DNA from: an uncultured Porphyromonadaceae bacterium
GTDB lineage: Bacteria > Bacteroidota > Bacteroidia > Bacteroidales > CAMTPD01
Assembly: GCA_947074265.1 (NCBI GenBank)
Contig: CAMTPD010000012.1
Span: 1 to 12,569 of the forward strand
Direction: 5' to 3'
DNA length: 12,569 nt
Shown: piece by piece, positions 1-8,674 of the stretch
How the letters are laid out: each line of letters begins with the position of its first letter
How positions within the stretch are numbered: the first letter of the stretch is position 1
The notes under the pieces: model-generated
Database searches by the model: none
What the model saw: the letters and a program-made list of their open reading frames with translations, nothing else
Told to the model about the DNA's origin: nothing
Made by a program: the position numbers and the translations under genes

Positions 1-32
1 GTTTGATGGGCATCGAACGATTCATTCATCAT
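1..32 (-). CDS. Possible 5' end of a gene downstream of priA (partial)
   Basis: On the minus strand two in-frame ATG codons (32-30 and 29-27) begin 12 nt after the priA stop and stay open to the window edge, reading MMNESFDAHQ. The short gap fits a gene co-transcribed with priA, and no terminator hairpin lies between them. Ten codons are too few to recognise a family, and an open frame this short is expected by chance, so this is only a possibility. Confidence 0.25.
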   Translation of the reverse strand, partial: MMNESFDAHQ

Positions 33-43
33 TATAATTGAAT

Positions 44-2503
44 TTACATCGGGTCTACATCGTAATGCAGCAACACTTGTTTGAATTCCGGTATTGCCTG
101 CATTTGCTTGTGTACACTATCGAGTACGTCTCGAACGGGTGCGATCGGAGCCGACACTTCTACCTTGATTACGATGTTTTTGATGTAGAACGTTTGCACA
201 CGACCAATGGGTGGCGCAACCGGACCAAGTACGCGCGGACCAAACTTCTCGCGCAACAATTCGGCATATTGCTTGGAGATGCGATCAAGTACAAAGGCAT
301 CTTTGGATCGGAAGATCAGATTAATCAACCGGTAATACGGCGGATACTTGAAGAGTTGTCGCTCCATCAGCTGCACGTCGATCAGTTGTTTGTAATCGAA
401 GCGCACCACCATATCGATGATCGGATGCGTGATCTGTGTGGTTTGCAATACCACTTCGCCTTGCTTTTGACGGCGACCGGCGCGTCCGCTTACCTGCACC
501 ATCATTTGAAACGCCCTTTCGTGCGCTCTGAAATCCGGGTAGTTGAGCAAACTCTCGGCACTAAGAATCCCCACCAGACTCACGGCACCAAAGTCGAGAC
601 CCTTCGTAATCATTTGCGTTCCGATAAGGATACGCACTTTGCCCGTTTCGAAGTCTTTGATGATGCGCTCGTAAGCTGTCTTACTGCGCGTAGTATCGAG
701 GTCAAGGCGATCTACGCGTACATCGGGAAACAATGCTGCTATCTCCTCCTCTACCTTCTCGGTACCAAAACCCATCAACTCCAGTTCTTCGCTACCGCAG
801 GCTTCGCATGCTTTGGGCGGATAGTAAGTATAGCCGCAATAGTGACACGACAAGGTATTTTGGTATTTGTGGTAGGTAAGACTCACGTCGCAATTGACGC
901 AGTGAGGCACCCAACCGCATGTTTTGCATTCGAGCAACGGAGCAAATCCGCGACGATTCTGAAAGAGAATCACCTGTTCGCCACGCTCGAGCGTTTCGGT
1001 TATCTTATGAAGCAGCAACGGAGAAAACAAACCTTTCATCTGTTTCTTCCGCCTCAACTCTTTTATATCTACGGGGATTATTTTCGGAAGCTTTACTTCG
1101 GCATGACGCACGTTTAGGTTGACCAATCCGTATTTCCCGCACATGGCATTGAAATACGAGTCGAGCGACGGCGTGGCCGACCCTAGGATTACTTTTCCTT
1201 TATGCATGGCCGCCAGTACAATTGCCGCATTGCGTCCGTTGTATCTCGGTGCCGGATCTTGTTGTTTGTAAGTAGCTTCGTGCTCTTCGTCTACCACAAC
1301 GAGTCCTAAATTACCAAAAGGTAGAAACACGGCCGAACGAACACCGAGTATCACCAAAGGCTCGTTCGAAGTGAGTAGTTTGCGCCACACTTCGACACGC
1401 TCGTTATCTGAATATTTAGAGTGGTAAACGTAGAGTTTGTCTCCAAGCACACGCTTGAGACGTTCGGTAAGTTGGGCCGTAAGCGCAATCTCGGGTACGA
1501 GAAACAACACTTGTTTGCCGGCATTGAAAACCTCCTGAATGAGGTGCAGGTAGATTTCGGTCTTTCCACTCGAAGTAACCCCGTGAAGCAAACACACTTC
1601 TTTGGTTTCGAACGTATTCTTCACCTCCTCGTAGGCACGTTGCTGGTGTTCGTTGAGCGGATAGAGTGCTGCCACACTGTCGATTTCCCACCCGATACGC
1701 GATGCTTCTACCGCAAAGGATTCGATCACTCCTCGCTTGATCACCCCGTCGAGCACGGCAGTTGAGAATCCGGTGGATTGAAGGAATTCTTTTTTCGGAA
1801 TGTCGCGTGTGAGGTAACCTCCCCGCTCTTGCAACTGATCGAGAAAGGCGATGAGTAGTTCTTGTTGTTTGCGTGCGCGCTTGATCTCTTCGACAACGGC
1901 ACTGAGTGCGGCTTCGTTTCTGAATGCCGGAGCAATGCGCAGATAGGTTTCGGTTTTAGCTTTGAAACCCGATTTTATCTCCTCGTGCAGGTATACCGCC
2001 TCCATATCGATGAGTCGGTTGAGTACCGGGATCAAGTTCTTTACACCCGTTGCTTTCTCCAGCTCTTGCACCGTAAGTTTGGCATTGACAGAAAGTAAAT
2101 CGAGCACCGCTTGCTCGGAATTACGAAGCTGCGACGATGCTTCGAAATCGGCATTGATCGATACCGTTGTTTCGCTTTCGAGCTTTAACCCCGAAGGCAA
2201 AGCTGCTTTGTACACATCGCCTAGTTTGCACAAATAGTAATTGGCAATCCATTGCCAGAACCCAAGCTGCAAAGGTGTTACAATGGGTTCTTCGTCGAGT
2301 AGCGAGAAGATTTCCTTCATCTCGAAACCGTCTGTCGGAGCATTGTCGTGCAGGTTTAATACAATTCCGGTGTAGAATCTTTTCTTTCCGAAGGGTACAA
2401 TTACCCGATAACCTTGCTTTACATGCGCTTGCATGTCGGCTGGTACGCGATAAGTATAACGGTTGTCGAGCGGAAGAGGAAGTATTATATCTGCATATTT
2501 CAT
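44..2503 (-). CDS. priA: Primosomal protein N' (replication restart helicase PriA)
   Basis: PriA is a cytoplasmic superfamily 2 DNA helicase that recognises stalled or collapsed replication forks and reloads the replicative helicase. Numbering from the start chosen here (819 aa), the order is: N-terminal fork-binding region (about 1-105), winged-helix part (about 120-190), Walker A motif GVTSSGKTE (308-316), DEEH box (405-408), GSATPS motif (from 441), a zinc-binding insert with eight cysteines (526, 529, 535, 538, 553, 556, 566, 569), GTQMITKGLDF (about 628-638) and the helicase motif QVSGRAGR (670-677). All key residues are present and the length is normal. The frame is open back to an ATG at 2566, but MKYADIILPLPL at 2503 is the usual PriA N-terminus, and a strong promoter lies at 2536-2567, inside the longer version. 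I therefore choose 2503. Confidence 0.97.
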   Translation of the reverse strand: MKYADIILPLPLDNRYTYRVPADMQAHVKQGYRVIVPFGKKRFYTGIVLNLHDNAPTDGFEMKEIFSLLDEEPIVTPLQLGFWQWIANYYLCKLGDVYKAALPSGLKLESETTVSINADFEASSQLRNSEQAVLDLLSVNAKLTVQELEKATGVKNLIPVLNRLIDMEAVYLHEEIKSGFKAKTETYLRIAPAFRNEAALSAVVEEIKRARKQQELLIAFLDQLQERGGYLTRDIPKKEFLQSTGFSTAVLDGVIKRGVIESFAVEASRIGWEIDSVAALYPLNEHQQRAYEEVKNTFETKEVCLLHGVTSSGKTEIYLHLIQEVFNAGKQVLFLVPEIALTAQLTERLKRVLGDKLYVYHSKYSDNERVEVWRKLLTSNEPLVILGVRSAVFLPFGNLGLVVVDEEHEATYKQQDPAPRYNGRNAAIVLAAMHKGKVILGSATPSLDSYFNAMCGKYGLVNLNVRHAEVKLPKIIPVDIKELRRKKQMKGLFSPLLLHKITETLERGEQVILFQNRRGFAPLLECKTCGWVPHCVNCDVSLTYHKYQNTLSCHYCGYTYYPPKACEACGSEELELMGFGTEKVEEEIAALFPDVRVDRLDLDTTRSKTAYERIIKDFETGKVRILIGTQMITKGLDFGAVSLVGILSAESLLNYPDFRAHERAFQMMVQVSGRAGRRQKQGEVVLQTTQITHPIIDMVVRFDYKQLIDVQLMERQLFKYPPYYRLINLIFRSKDAFVLDRISKQYAELLREKFGPRVLGPVAPPIGRVQTFYIKNIVIKVEVSAPIAPVRDVLDSVHKQMQAIPEFKQVLLHYDVDPM

Positions 2504-2535
2504 AAGCTTTGCCGCAATGGGATTTAAATCGTTCT

Positions 2536-2567
2536 CAAAAATAGCGTATAAAAGAGACCCGTGCAAA
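2536..2567 (-). promoter_or_regulatory. priA promoter, Bacteroidota type
   Basis: On the minus strand TTTG (2567-2564) is followed after 20 nt by TATTTTTG (2543-2536). This matches the Bacteroidota housekeeping consensus of TTTG at -33 and TAnnTTTG at -7 exactly, in both sequence and spacing. Transcription would begin near 2530, giving a leader of about 27 nt to the ATG at 2503. Confidence 0.75.
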
Positions 2568-2596
2568 ATAGAGCCTATTTCTTAAAGGTAAGTAAC

Positions 2597-2632
2597 AAAA
2601 AAAGGCCGGATTCTGTTGGAATCCGACCTTTT
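2597..2632 (-). terminator. Rho-independent terminator of the beta-barrel gene
   Basis: A 14-bp stem (2600-2613 with 2619-2632) encloses a 5-nt loop. Read on the minus strand, the only imperfect pair is a G-U wobble and the stem runs into seven T residues (2603-2597). On the plus strand the same position is a C-A mismatch. Orientation and position, 17 nt past the stop of the 2649-3242 gene, assign it to that gene and separate it from priA. Confidence 0.85.
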
Positions 2633-2648
2633 CTCTATTTATTATTGC

Positions 2649-3242
2649 TTAGAAATAATATCCTGCAGTTACCGACCATACACGGTTTTTACCTTTCGAG
2701 ATTAAGTCTTCTGCTTTGAATGCTTCAAAGTTGTTGGTAAGACCTAAGCCGTAGTTGGCACTCACCTGAAGGTGTTTAAACACTTCTACCCCGAAGCCAA
2801 AGTTCAAACCTGCTCCGAATGATTTTGATTTTACATCGTCAATTACCTTGCTTGGCACATCCAATAGCTTGTCGCCTGCAACTCTAAAGCTTACATACGG
2901 ACCAGCTTGTAGGAATACCTTCACAATAGGCAAACCGATTTTCCATTTCAAATACAATGGAACATCCAAATAGTCTGTCTTCATCGTAAGATCGTCTACC
3001 TTTACCCCTTTTTGAGAATAAAGCACAGACAAGTCAAGGTTTAACCCTGTCAATGGAATACCCATTTCCAAAGATGGTCCTACATGAAACCCGGTTACAT
3101 TACCTTTGTCAAGAGCACTCCAGCTCAACGATGCGTCTGCGATGTTTACCCCTGCTTTAACACCAAAGCGCAATTGAGCACTAGCAGGTAAAGCTAAAAC
3201 CAACATCACAAGAACAACAACTAGTGAATGAATTTTTCTCAT
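2649..3242 (-). CDS. Small outer-membrane beta-barrel protein (PorT/OMP_b-brl type)
   Basis: The 197-aa product starts MRKIHSLVVV, has a clear Sec signal peptide ending in ALPASA before Gln23, and continues with QLRFGVKAGVNIADASL, the typical first strand of the small Bacteroidota outer-membrane barrel family (PorT/OMP_b-brl). Alternating hydrophobic strands follow (for example YLDVPLYLKWKI and FLQAGPYVSFRVAG), then a final strand WSVTAGYYF ending in an aromatic residue, as expected for outer-membrane insertion. The frame also has an ATG at 3266, but the later ATG places a basic n-region directly before the hydrophobic core and is preferred. The gene is monocistronic, with its own terminator. 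Its role is unknown; members of this family are usually structural or transport barrels with no enzymatic activity. It stands divergent to the SusC/D operon but nothing shows a shared function. Confidence 0.85.
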   Translation of the reverse strand: MRKIHSLVVVLVMLVLALPASAQLRFGVKAGVNIADASLSWSALDKGNVTGFHVGPSLEMGIPLTGLNLDLSVLYSQKGVKVDDLTMKTDYLDVPLYLKWKIGLPIVKVFLQAGPYVSFRVAGDKLLDVPSKVIDDVKSKSFGAGLNFGFGVEVFKHLQVSANYGLGLTNNFEAFKAEDLISKGKNRVWSVTAGYYF

Positions 3243-3331
3243 AAACTTCTGTTTTATAGTTAACATTACAAGTCTTTTATGTCTTCTTTGCTAGAAAGAA
3301 ACGTTTTAAGTGCGACTTGTTTTTACTTCCG

Positions 3332-3347
3332 CAAAAATACAAACTTA
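3332..3347 (-). promoter_or_regulatory. Candidate -7 elements for the beta-barrel gene
   Basis: Two adjoining minus-strand matches to TAnnTTTG, TAAGTTTG (3347-3340) and TATTTTTG (3339-3332), lie about 90-105 nt upstream of the start at 3242. The only -33-like element is ATTG (3373-3370), 22 nt from the first match, so the match is good for -7 and weak for -33. Confidence 0.45.
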
Positions 3348-3415
3348 TTTGAATTTTCATAATTACTATCAATCATGTTAACCTCTACTTGATTTCGCAT
3401 TAACCTATTTACACC

Positions 3416-3486
3416 TTATAGCATGTATAAGCTTGATCGTATCGGCTAGAGTATGTAAACAAAACACATCCCTTATACAGATATAA
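3416..3486. repeat. Pair of TTATA-N4/5-TATAA inverted repeats
   Basis: The first copy is TTATA GCATG TATAA (3416-3430, extended by an outer C/G pair to 3415-3431). The second is TTATA CAGA TATAA (3473-3486). Both are preceded by CC or C, so CCTTATA itself recurs with a 57-nt period. They lie 160-230 nt upstream of the SusC start and 70-145 nt upstream of the barrel-gene promoter elements. They could be operators, but the sequence is AT-rich and chance is possible. Confidence 0.35.
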
Positions 3487-3644
3487 CCGATTCGTTGTCT
3501 GATTATTACAAAAAACAAAGGTCTCTATTTAAAAACCTTCTATTTTCGGAAACAATATTTTACAATACAATGTTTTCTTTATACAAAAGAAACAACCTTG
3601 AATCAATTTCTCTCTTTTATTAACAATAAACACAGTCAAGCTTT

Positions 3645-6600
3645 ATGAGAAAACTACACAATCTAAAGCCCAAACCTGCTCCCTGCTGTGTGAGGAGTAT
3701 GATCTTACCTCTATTACTATTTCTTTTACCTATTCTACAATCGACCGCTCATGCGAATACCCAACAAAAAGGAAATATCAAGATTTCCGGGGTCGTAATG
3801 GATGAAATGAAATCGCCGCTACTCGGCGTGAACATCTCGATTGCCGGCACTACTACCGGAACGATGACCGATATGGACGGAAACTTTACCCTCGAAGTTC
3901 CATCGGATAAGTCGGTATTGCATGTTACGTATGTCGGCTTCGTTACCCAAGACATCACCGTAGGAAAGGAACGAAAGTTTAATATCGTGATGGTAGAAGA
4001 TACCAAGAAACTAGAAGAGGTGGTTATTGTGGGCTACGGCACACAAAAGAAGACTTCAGTAACGGGGTCGGTAGCAACGGTTACAGGCGAAACGCTAAAA
4101 GGATCGCCGGTTACGAACCTCTCGAACTCAATGCTAGGGAGACTTCCCGGTGTGATTGGGTTTACGCGTTCGGGCGAGCCCGGATATGATGGTACTGTGA
4201 TCCGCGTTCGTGGAGCAAACACACTTGGCGACAACAATCCGCTCATCGTAATTGATGGTATCCCTGACAGAGCAGGAGGTTTTGACCGACTAAATCCGAA
4301 TGAAATCGAAAGTGTTTCGGTTCTGAAGGATGCCTCCGCTGCAATCTATGGTTCTCGTGCAGCCAATGGAGTTATCTTGATTACAACCAAACGTGGTAAA
4401 GAAGGAAAACCACAAATCACCTATACCGGAAACATGGGGCTTGCACAACCAACGCGCCTTCCTGAAATGTGTGATGCTGTAGAATATGCTACTTTAATTA
4501 ATGAGATTAAATATTATCGTGGAGAGTCGCCGGCATATACAGACGAAGACTTGCGCATGTTTGGTGATGGTAGCGATCCTTGGGGCCACCCTAATACAGA
4601 CTGGTATGATGTTGGTTTGAAGAAAAATGCACTGGTTTACAGACATGACATCAACATTACCGGTGGTAACGAGCAGTATAAGTTTTACATTAATCTGGCT
4701 GCAAACGGACAAGATGGCTTTTACAAGAATAGTGCAACTCGGTATGATCAATACAGCATTCGTGCAAATATTGATGCTAAAATCAATAAGTATGTAAGCC
4801 TTACTTACGGAACTCTTGGTCGCTTTGAGTATCGCCAGTTCCCAAACAAAAGTGCGGGCTCGATCTTCTCGGCTCTTCGTCGAAGCAAACCTACGCTTCC
4901 TGCATTTTGGCCTACCGGAGAGCCCGGCCCGGACATTGAATACGGTGATAACCCTGCCGTAACAGGTACGGATGCTACAGGTTATGACCGCGACAAACGC
5001 TATTACGTACAAAACAACCTTCAATTAAATGCTTCCATTCCGGGTGTTGAAGGACTCAAGCTTGTTGCCAACGCAGCATACGATAAATATTTTCGATTCA
5101 GAAAGGCTTTCCGCAAGCCATGGATACTCTATTCATGGGATGGCGGTGATGACCATGTACTTACACCTTCGCTTCGTGGCTACTCGGCTCCGGAGTTATT
5201 CCAAGAAAATCACGACGAAACCAATTGGTTGCTTAGCGGTATTTTGATGTATGACCGCACCTTCGGAGCACATACCGTAGGAGGTACAGTTGGTATCGAA
5301 GGCGAGAAAAAAGGAAATGATAACTTAAATGCTTTTAGAAAATACTTTATATCCGACGTAGTAGACCAAATGTTTGCCGGTGGTGATAAAGACAAAAACA
5401 ACGGTGGTAGCGCTTGGGAAGAAGCCCGCCTCAACTACTTTGGCCGCTTCTCATACAATTATCTCGAGCGCTATCTTGTCGAGTTTGTTTGGAGATACGA
5501 TGGATCTTTCCGCTTTCCGAAAGGCAAACGCTATGGATTCTTCCCTGGATTCTCGGCTGCTTGGCGCGGATCTGAAGAGACTTTCTGGAAAGAAAACATT
5601 CGCTTTATCGATTACTTCAAACTGAGAGGTTCTATTTCTCAAACCGGAAATGACCGTATTGCCAACTATCAGTTCTTGAATACGTATGGCTTTGGTGGGA
5701 ACTTTGTATTCGGAAACGATGAGTACAAAACACTTTATCCGCTTCGTGTTCCCAATCCGAATATTACCTGGGAAAAAGGAACTACCTACAACGTAGGTCT
5801 AGACTTCAAGTTCTTAGACAACAAACTAAGTTGGGAGTCTGACGCTTTCTACCATAAACGAACTCAAATGCTTATCAAACGGAATGCCTCTATTCCTGAG
5901 ACTTCGGGCATGGAATTACCGGAAGAAAACATTGGGGAAATGTGTAACCGTGGCTTCGAATCCATGATTTCATATACAGATAGAGCCGGAGATTTCTATT
6001 ACGACCTTTCGTTTAATATGACTTATGCAAAGAATAAGATTCTATTCTGGGACGAAACGCCGGGTGCTCCTTCGTATCAACAGTCTACCGGCCGCCCTAT
6101 CTGGACGAGTCTTTACTATGTAGCAGACGGAGTGTTTAATGATCAGGCCGAGGTAGATAGTTATCCACACTGGAATGGTGCACGCCCGGGTGACATCAAG
6201 TTTGTAGACGTAAATGGCGACGGAAAAATCGATGCGGAAGACCGTGTGCGCAGAGATAAAAACTACGAACCTCGTTTCGTTGGTGGCTTTACCGCAAACT
6301 TACGTTGGAAACAATGGGATATGTCGTTGTTCTTTCAAGGGGCTACCGGCGCCGAAGTGTATGTGCAAACATGGTCTGGTGAGGTTGGAAACTTCCTCAA
6401 AGAGTTTTACGATCAACGCTGGACTGAAGAGAATCCGAACGTAGAACACCCTCGCGTATACAACCGTGAGCAAGAGTATTGGATTACAGAACGAAACTCT
6501 TACTTCCTTCGCCCAATGGATTACTTCCGCTTGAAGAATGCTGAGATCGGTTATACATTTCCTGTAGCTTGGATGTCGAAAGCCGGAATATCTCATTTGC

Positions 6601-6734
6601 GCTTGTATGTGAATGCAAACAACCTCTTTACGGTAGATAAACTAAAAGTTTTTGATCCGGAGGCTGATAGTAAAGATGCTGTTTCTTACCCTCAATCACG
6701 AATCTTCAACTTTGGAGCAACAATAACCTTCTAA
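3645..6734 (+). CDS. SusC-like TonB-dependent outer-membrane transporter
   Basis: The 1029-aa protein has the full architecture of the SusC/RagA family, which pulls oligosaccharides or peptides through the outer membrane using TonB energy. In order: a signal peptide with a long basic n-region and the core ILPLLLFLLPIL, probably cut after AHA37; a carboxypeptidase-D-like barrel domain (about 46-118, with GTTTGTMTDMDGNF); the family signature EEVVIVGYGTQKK (124-136); the plug domain (about 137-250, with PLIVIDGIP and SVLKDASAAIYGSRAANGV); and the C-terminal beta-barrel ending FGATITF. A calcium-binding-like loop DVNGDGKID (855-863) is typical of the family. ATG at 3645 is used; an in-frame ATG at 3699 would give a shorter signal peptide and cannot be excluded. 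The partner SusD gene follows 12 nt later. Substrate is unknown because no degradative enzymes or regulators lie nearby. No N-terminal STN domain is present, so classical signalling to an anti-sigma factor is not indicated. Confidence 0.96.
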   Translation: MRKLHNLKPKPAPCCVRSMILPLLLFLLPILQSTAHANTQQKGNIKISGVVMDEMKSPLLGVNISIAGTTTGTMTDMDGNFTLEVPSDKSVLHVTYVGFVTQDITVGKERKFNIVMVEDTKKLEEVVIVGYGTQKKTSVTGSVATVTGETLKGSPVTNLSNSMLGRLPGVIGFTRSGEPGYDGTVIRVRGANTLGDNNPLIVIDGIPDRAGGFDRLNPNEIESVSVLKDASAAIYGSRAANGVILITTKRGKEGKPQITYTGNMGLAQPTRLPEMCDAVEYATLINEIKYYRGESPAYTDEDLRMFGDGSDPWGHPNTDWYDVGLKKNALVYRHDINITGGNEQYKFYINLAANGQDGFYKNSATRYDQYSIRANIDAKINKYVSLTYGTLGRFEYRQFPNKSAGSIFSALRRSKPTLPAFWPTGEPGPDIEYGDNPAVTGTDATGYDRDKRYYVQNNLQLNASIPGVEGLKLVANAAYDKYFRFRKAFRKPWILYSWDGGDDHVLTPSLRGYSAPELFQENHDETNWLLSGILMYDRTFGAHTVGGTVGIEGEKKGNDNLNAFRKYFISDVVDQMFAGGDKDKNNGGSAWEEARLNYFGRFSYNYLERYLVEFVWRYDGSFRFPKGKRYGFFPGFSAAWRGSEETFWKENIRFIDYFKLRGSISQTGNDRIANYQFLNTYGFGGNFVFGNDEYKTLYPLRVPNPNITWEKGTTYNVGLDFKFLDNKLSWESDAFYHKRTQMLIKRNASIPETSGMELPEENIGEMCNRGFESMISYTDRAGDFYYDLSFNMTYAKNKILFWDETPGAPSYQQSTGRPIWTSLYYVADGVFNDQAEVDSYPHWNGARPGDIKFVDVNGDGKIDAEDRVRRDKNYEPRFVGGFTANLRWKQWDMSLFFQGATGAEVYVQTWSGEVGNFLKEFYDQRWTEENPNVEHPRVYNREQEYWITERNSYFLRPMDYFRLKNAEIGYTFPVAWMSKAGISHLRLYVNANNLFTVDKLKVFDPEADSKDAVSYPQSRIFNFGATITF

Positions 6735-6746
6735 TACGATTATTCT

Positions 6747-8603
6747 ATGAAAAGTATAAAAACATATCTATATAGTGCTTTATGCATGCTCGCTTTATCG
6801 GGATGCTCTGACTTTCTAGATACTAAACCGCTCGACCAATTCTCGGATGCAGATGTATGGACCGACCCGGCATTGGCTCAGTCATATCTCAATCAAATCT
6901 ATTCATACATGGGACATGGTACCAACGAAACCATGTTGTCTTCGGCCTGTGATGAGTCTCAATTTATTCATGGCTACGGATTACAAAACATTGTTGCTTC
7001 CGAAGCTACGCAGAGTGCGATCTATTGGTACGACAATGGTGCTTGTCCGTTCAAGTGGAGAGACAAATACAAAGGTATCCGCTATGTGAATCAATTCATC
7101 TCTCAAATCGACAACGTTCCCGAAAAGCTTGGCTTCGACAATAAAGTAATGAAGGGCGAAGCGCTGTTTCTTCGCGCCTACATGTATTCGCAATTGGTAC
7201 GCGGATATGGAGGTGTTCCCATCATAGAGCAAATATATGAGCTTGATCAGGTAGAGGAAATGAAAATCCCACGCAATTCACTCAAGGAATGTTTAGCTTT
7301 TATTACGACCGACCTGGACATGGCGGCCGAACTACTTCCTCTGTCGCATAACGAAAAGAACCTCGGTAGAATTACGAAAGGAGCAGCACTTGCTCTCAAA
7401 GCTCGTATGTATTTACATCTTGCGAGTCCTTTGTTTTACAATCAGTCCTATCCTGCCGATTTGCAACCGCTACTTACTTACGAAGGAGATCAGGCTGATT
7501 TATATAATAAAGCAAAGGCTACCGCGCAAGCAGTATTCGACCTGGGTATATATAGCTTGATTGATTGTACTCAAGGTGCTACAAGCAATTGGGAAATTGG
7601 CAAAAACTTTCAAAAGATTATTACCGATAAGAATAACTCGGAAAAGATTCTTACTCGTCAGTTTCTTGCTAATCTAGGCACGAATAATGCTGTAATTCAA
7701 AACGGACCAAACGGTTATCACAACTGGGGTGGCAACACTCCAATCCAGGACTTAGTAATGGACTTTGAATATGCAGATGGAAGTATGACCCAAGGTTTGC
7801 GTGATGTGGGCAGCAGTACCAATGTGAATCCATACCTAAATAGAGAACCGCGCTTTTACGGCACTATTGGTTACGATGGCAGCAAATGGGGACGCGATCG
7901 TCCGGCCGATGTAAAAAATATTGATCCATACAATGAGTTGCAATGTGGAACTTATGAGGTAATGGAAAATGGTAACAAGCGAAACATCTTTGGTGTAGAT
8001 ACTCGTAAAGGTCCGATTGAAGACTGGAATGGCGGATATACAGGATATTACATGCGAAAGAATATAGATGAAGCTGTAGATGGACAAAACTTTGCACAAG
8101 AGGTTCCATGGAATTACATCCGTCTTGCAGAGTTATACCTTATTTATGCAGAAGCTTGTATCGAGCTCAATCAGCTCGATGAAGCTGCTTCTAAGTTAAA
8201 CGAACTTCGTGCCCGCATAGCAATGCCAGATGTAAAAACGACACTCACAACCCGAGGAGATGCCTATACACAAGAAAGCATGCGAGCATTCCTGCGTAAC
8301 GAACGTAGAGTTGAACTTGCTTTTGAAGAAAGTAGATATTACGATATACGTCGCTGGATGATTGCTCCTTTGGTAATGAATAAAAAACTTACCGGAATTA
8401 GTGTTTTGGGACAACTAAAACCGGGTGTAGACGGTGCATTGCCTTATCGTTACGATGAAACGAAGTATAATTATACTTGGACTGTTGCCGACTTTACTTC
8501 ACGAGAAAACCGAAACTGGCAAGATAAAATGTACTTCGCTCCTATTACCCGAGACGAGTTGAAGCGCAATGATAAATTAATCAACAATCCGGGTTATGAA
8601 TAA
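6747..8603 (+). CDS. SusD/RagB-like nutrient-binding outer-membrane lipoprotein
   Basis: The 618-aa product is the surface lipoprotein that caps the SusC barrel and captures ligand. The N-terminus MKSIKTYLYSALCMLALSGC is a lipoprotein signal peptide with lipobox LSGC and acylated Cys20; the following SDFLDTKP is the conserved SusD start. Conserved SusD elements follow: GEALFLRAYMYSQLVRGYGGVP (around 133-155), a helical TPR-like repeat LYLIYAEACIELNQLDEA (463-480), and near the C-terminus NERRVELAFEESRYYDIRRW (518-537), the family hallmark. The end is NPGYE, as usual. It is translated 12 nt after SusC and so is in the same operon, which is closed by a strong hairpin right behind it. No SusE/SusF-like lipoprotein or hydrolase follows. 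Ligand-contact residues cannot be read from sequence alone. Confidence 0.96.
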   Translation: MKSIKTYLYSALCMLALSGCSDFLDTKPLDQFSDADVWTDPALAQSYLNQIYSYMGHGTNETMLSSACDESQFIHGYGLQNIVASEATQSAIYWYDNGACPFKWRDKYKGIRYVNQFISQIDNVPEKLGFDNKVMKGEALFLRAYMYSQLVRGYGGVPIIEQIYELDQVEEMKIPRNSLKECLAFITTDLDMAAELLPLSHNEKNLGRITKGAALALKARMYLHLASPLFYNQSYPADLQPLLTYEGDQADLYNKAKATAQAVFDLGIYSLIDCTQGATSNWEIGKNFQKIITDKNNSEKILTRQFLANLGTNNAVIQNGPNGYHNWGGNTPIQDLVMDFEYADGSMTQGLRDVGSSTNVNPYLNREPRFYGTIGYDGSKWGRDRPADVKNIDPYNELQCGTYEVMENGNKRNIFGVDTRKGPIEDWNGGYTGYYMRKNIDEAVDGQNFAQEVPWNYIRLAELYLIYAEACIELNQLDEAASKLNELRARIAMPDVKTTLTTRGDAYTQESMRAFLRNERRVELAFEESRYYDIRRWMIAPLVMNKKLTGISVLGQLKPGVDGALPYRYDETKYNYTWTVADFTSRENRNWQDKMYFAPITRDELKRNDKLINNPGYE

Positions 8604-8624
8604 AAACCTTAGATGATTGATATC

Positions 8625-8666
8625 AAACAAAGAACCCGAGAGTGTATTCTTTCGGGTTCTTTGTTT
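8625..8666. terminator. Bidirectional terminator between SusD and the CAT-like gene
   Basis: A perfect 15-bp stem (8625-8639 with 8652-8666) has a 12-nt loop and a CCCG/CGGG core, flanked by A-rich and T-rich arms on both sides. It starts 22 nt after the SusD stop and ends 9 nt before the stop of the convergent acetyltransferase gene, so it can serve both transcripts. Confidence 0.85.
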
Positions 8667-8674
8667 CGTAACGT

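Larger units (their letters stand above)
3243..3644. promoter_or_regulatory. Divergent intergenic region between barrel gene and SusC/D operon
   Basis: This AT-rich stretch of 402 nt contains no convincing gene. A 27-codon plus-strand frame at 3279 has no supporting feature. It holds the candidate promoter elements of the barrel gene (3332-3347) and two similar inverted repeats (3416-3430 and 3473-3486). For SusC the nearest promoter-like element is TATTTTCG at 3541-3548, one base off the -7 consensus and without a well-placed TTTG, so the SusC promoter may need an activator or an alternative sigma factor. I see no riboswitch fold. Confidence 0.5.

Noticed and set aside
38..1117. Long open frame of 359 codons on the plus strand opposite priA
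   Set aside because: It lies wholly antisense to the strongly supported priA gene, its translation has no recognisable domain and is rich in His, Cys and Arg as expected of a shadow frame.
3279..3362. 27-codon plus-strand frame (MSSLLERNV...) in the divergent intergenic region
   Set aside because: It is short, has no homology I recognise, and overlaps the promoter elements of the barrel gene.
3442..3452. TCGGCTAGAGT occurs both here and at 10461-10471
   Set aside because: An 11-nt match between two places is expected several times by chance in a window of this size, and the flanks do not match.
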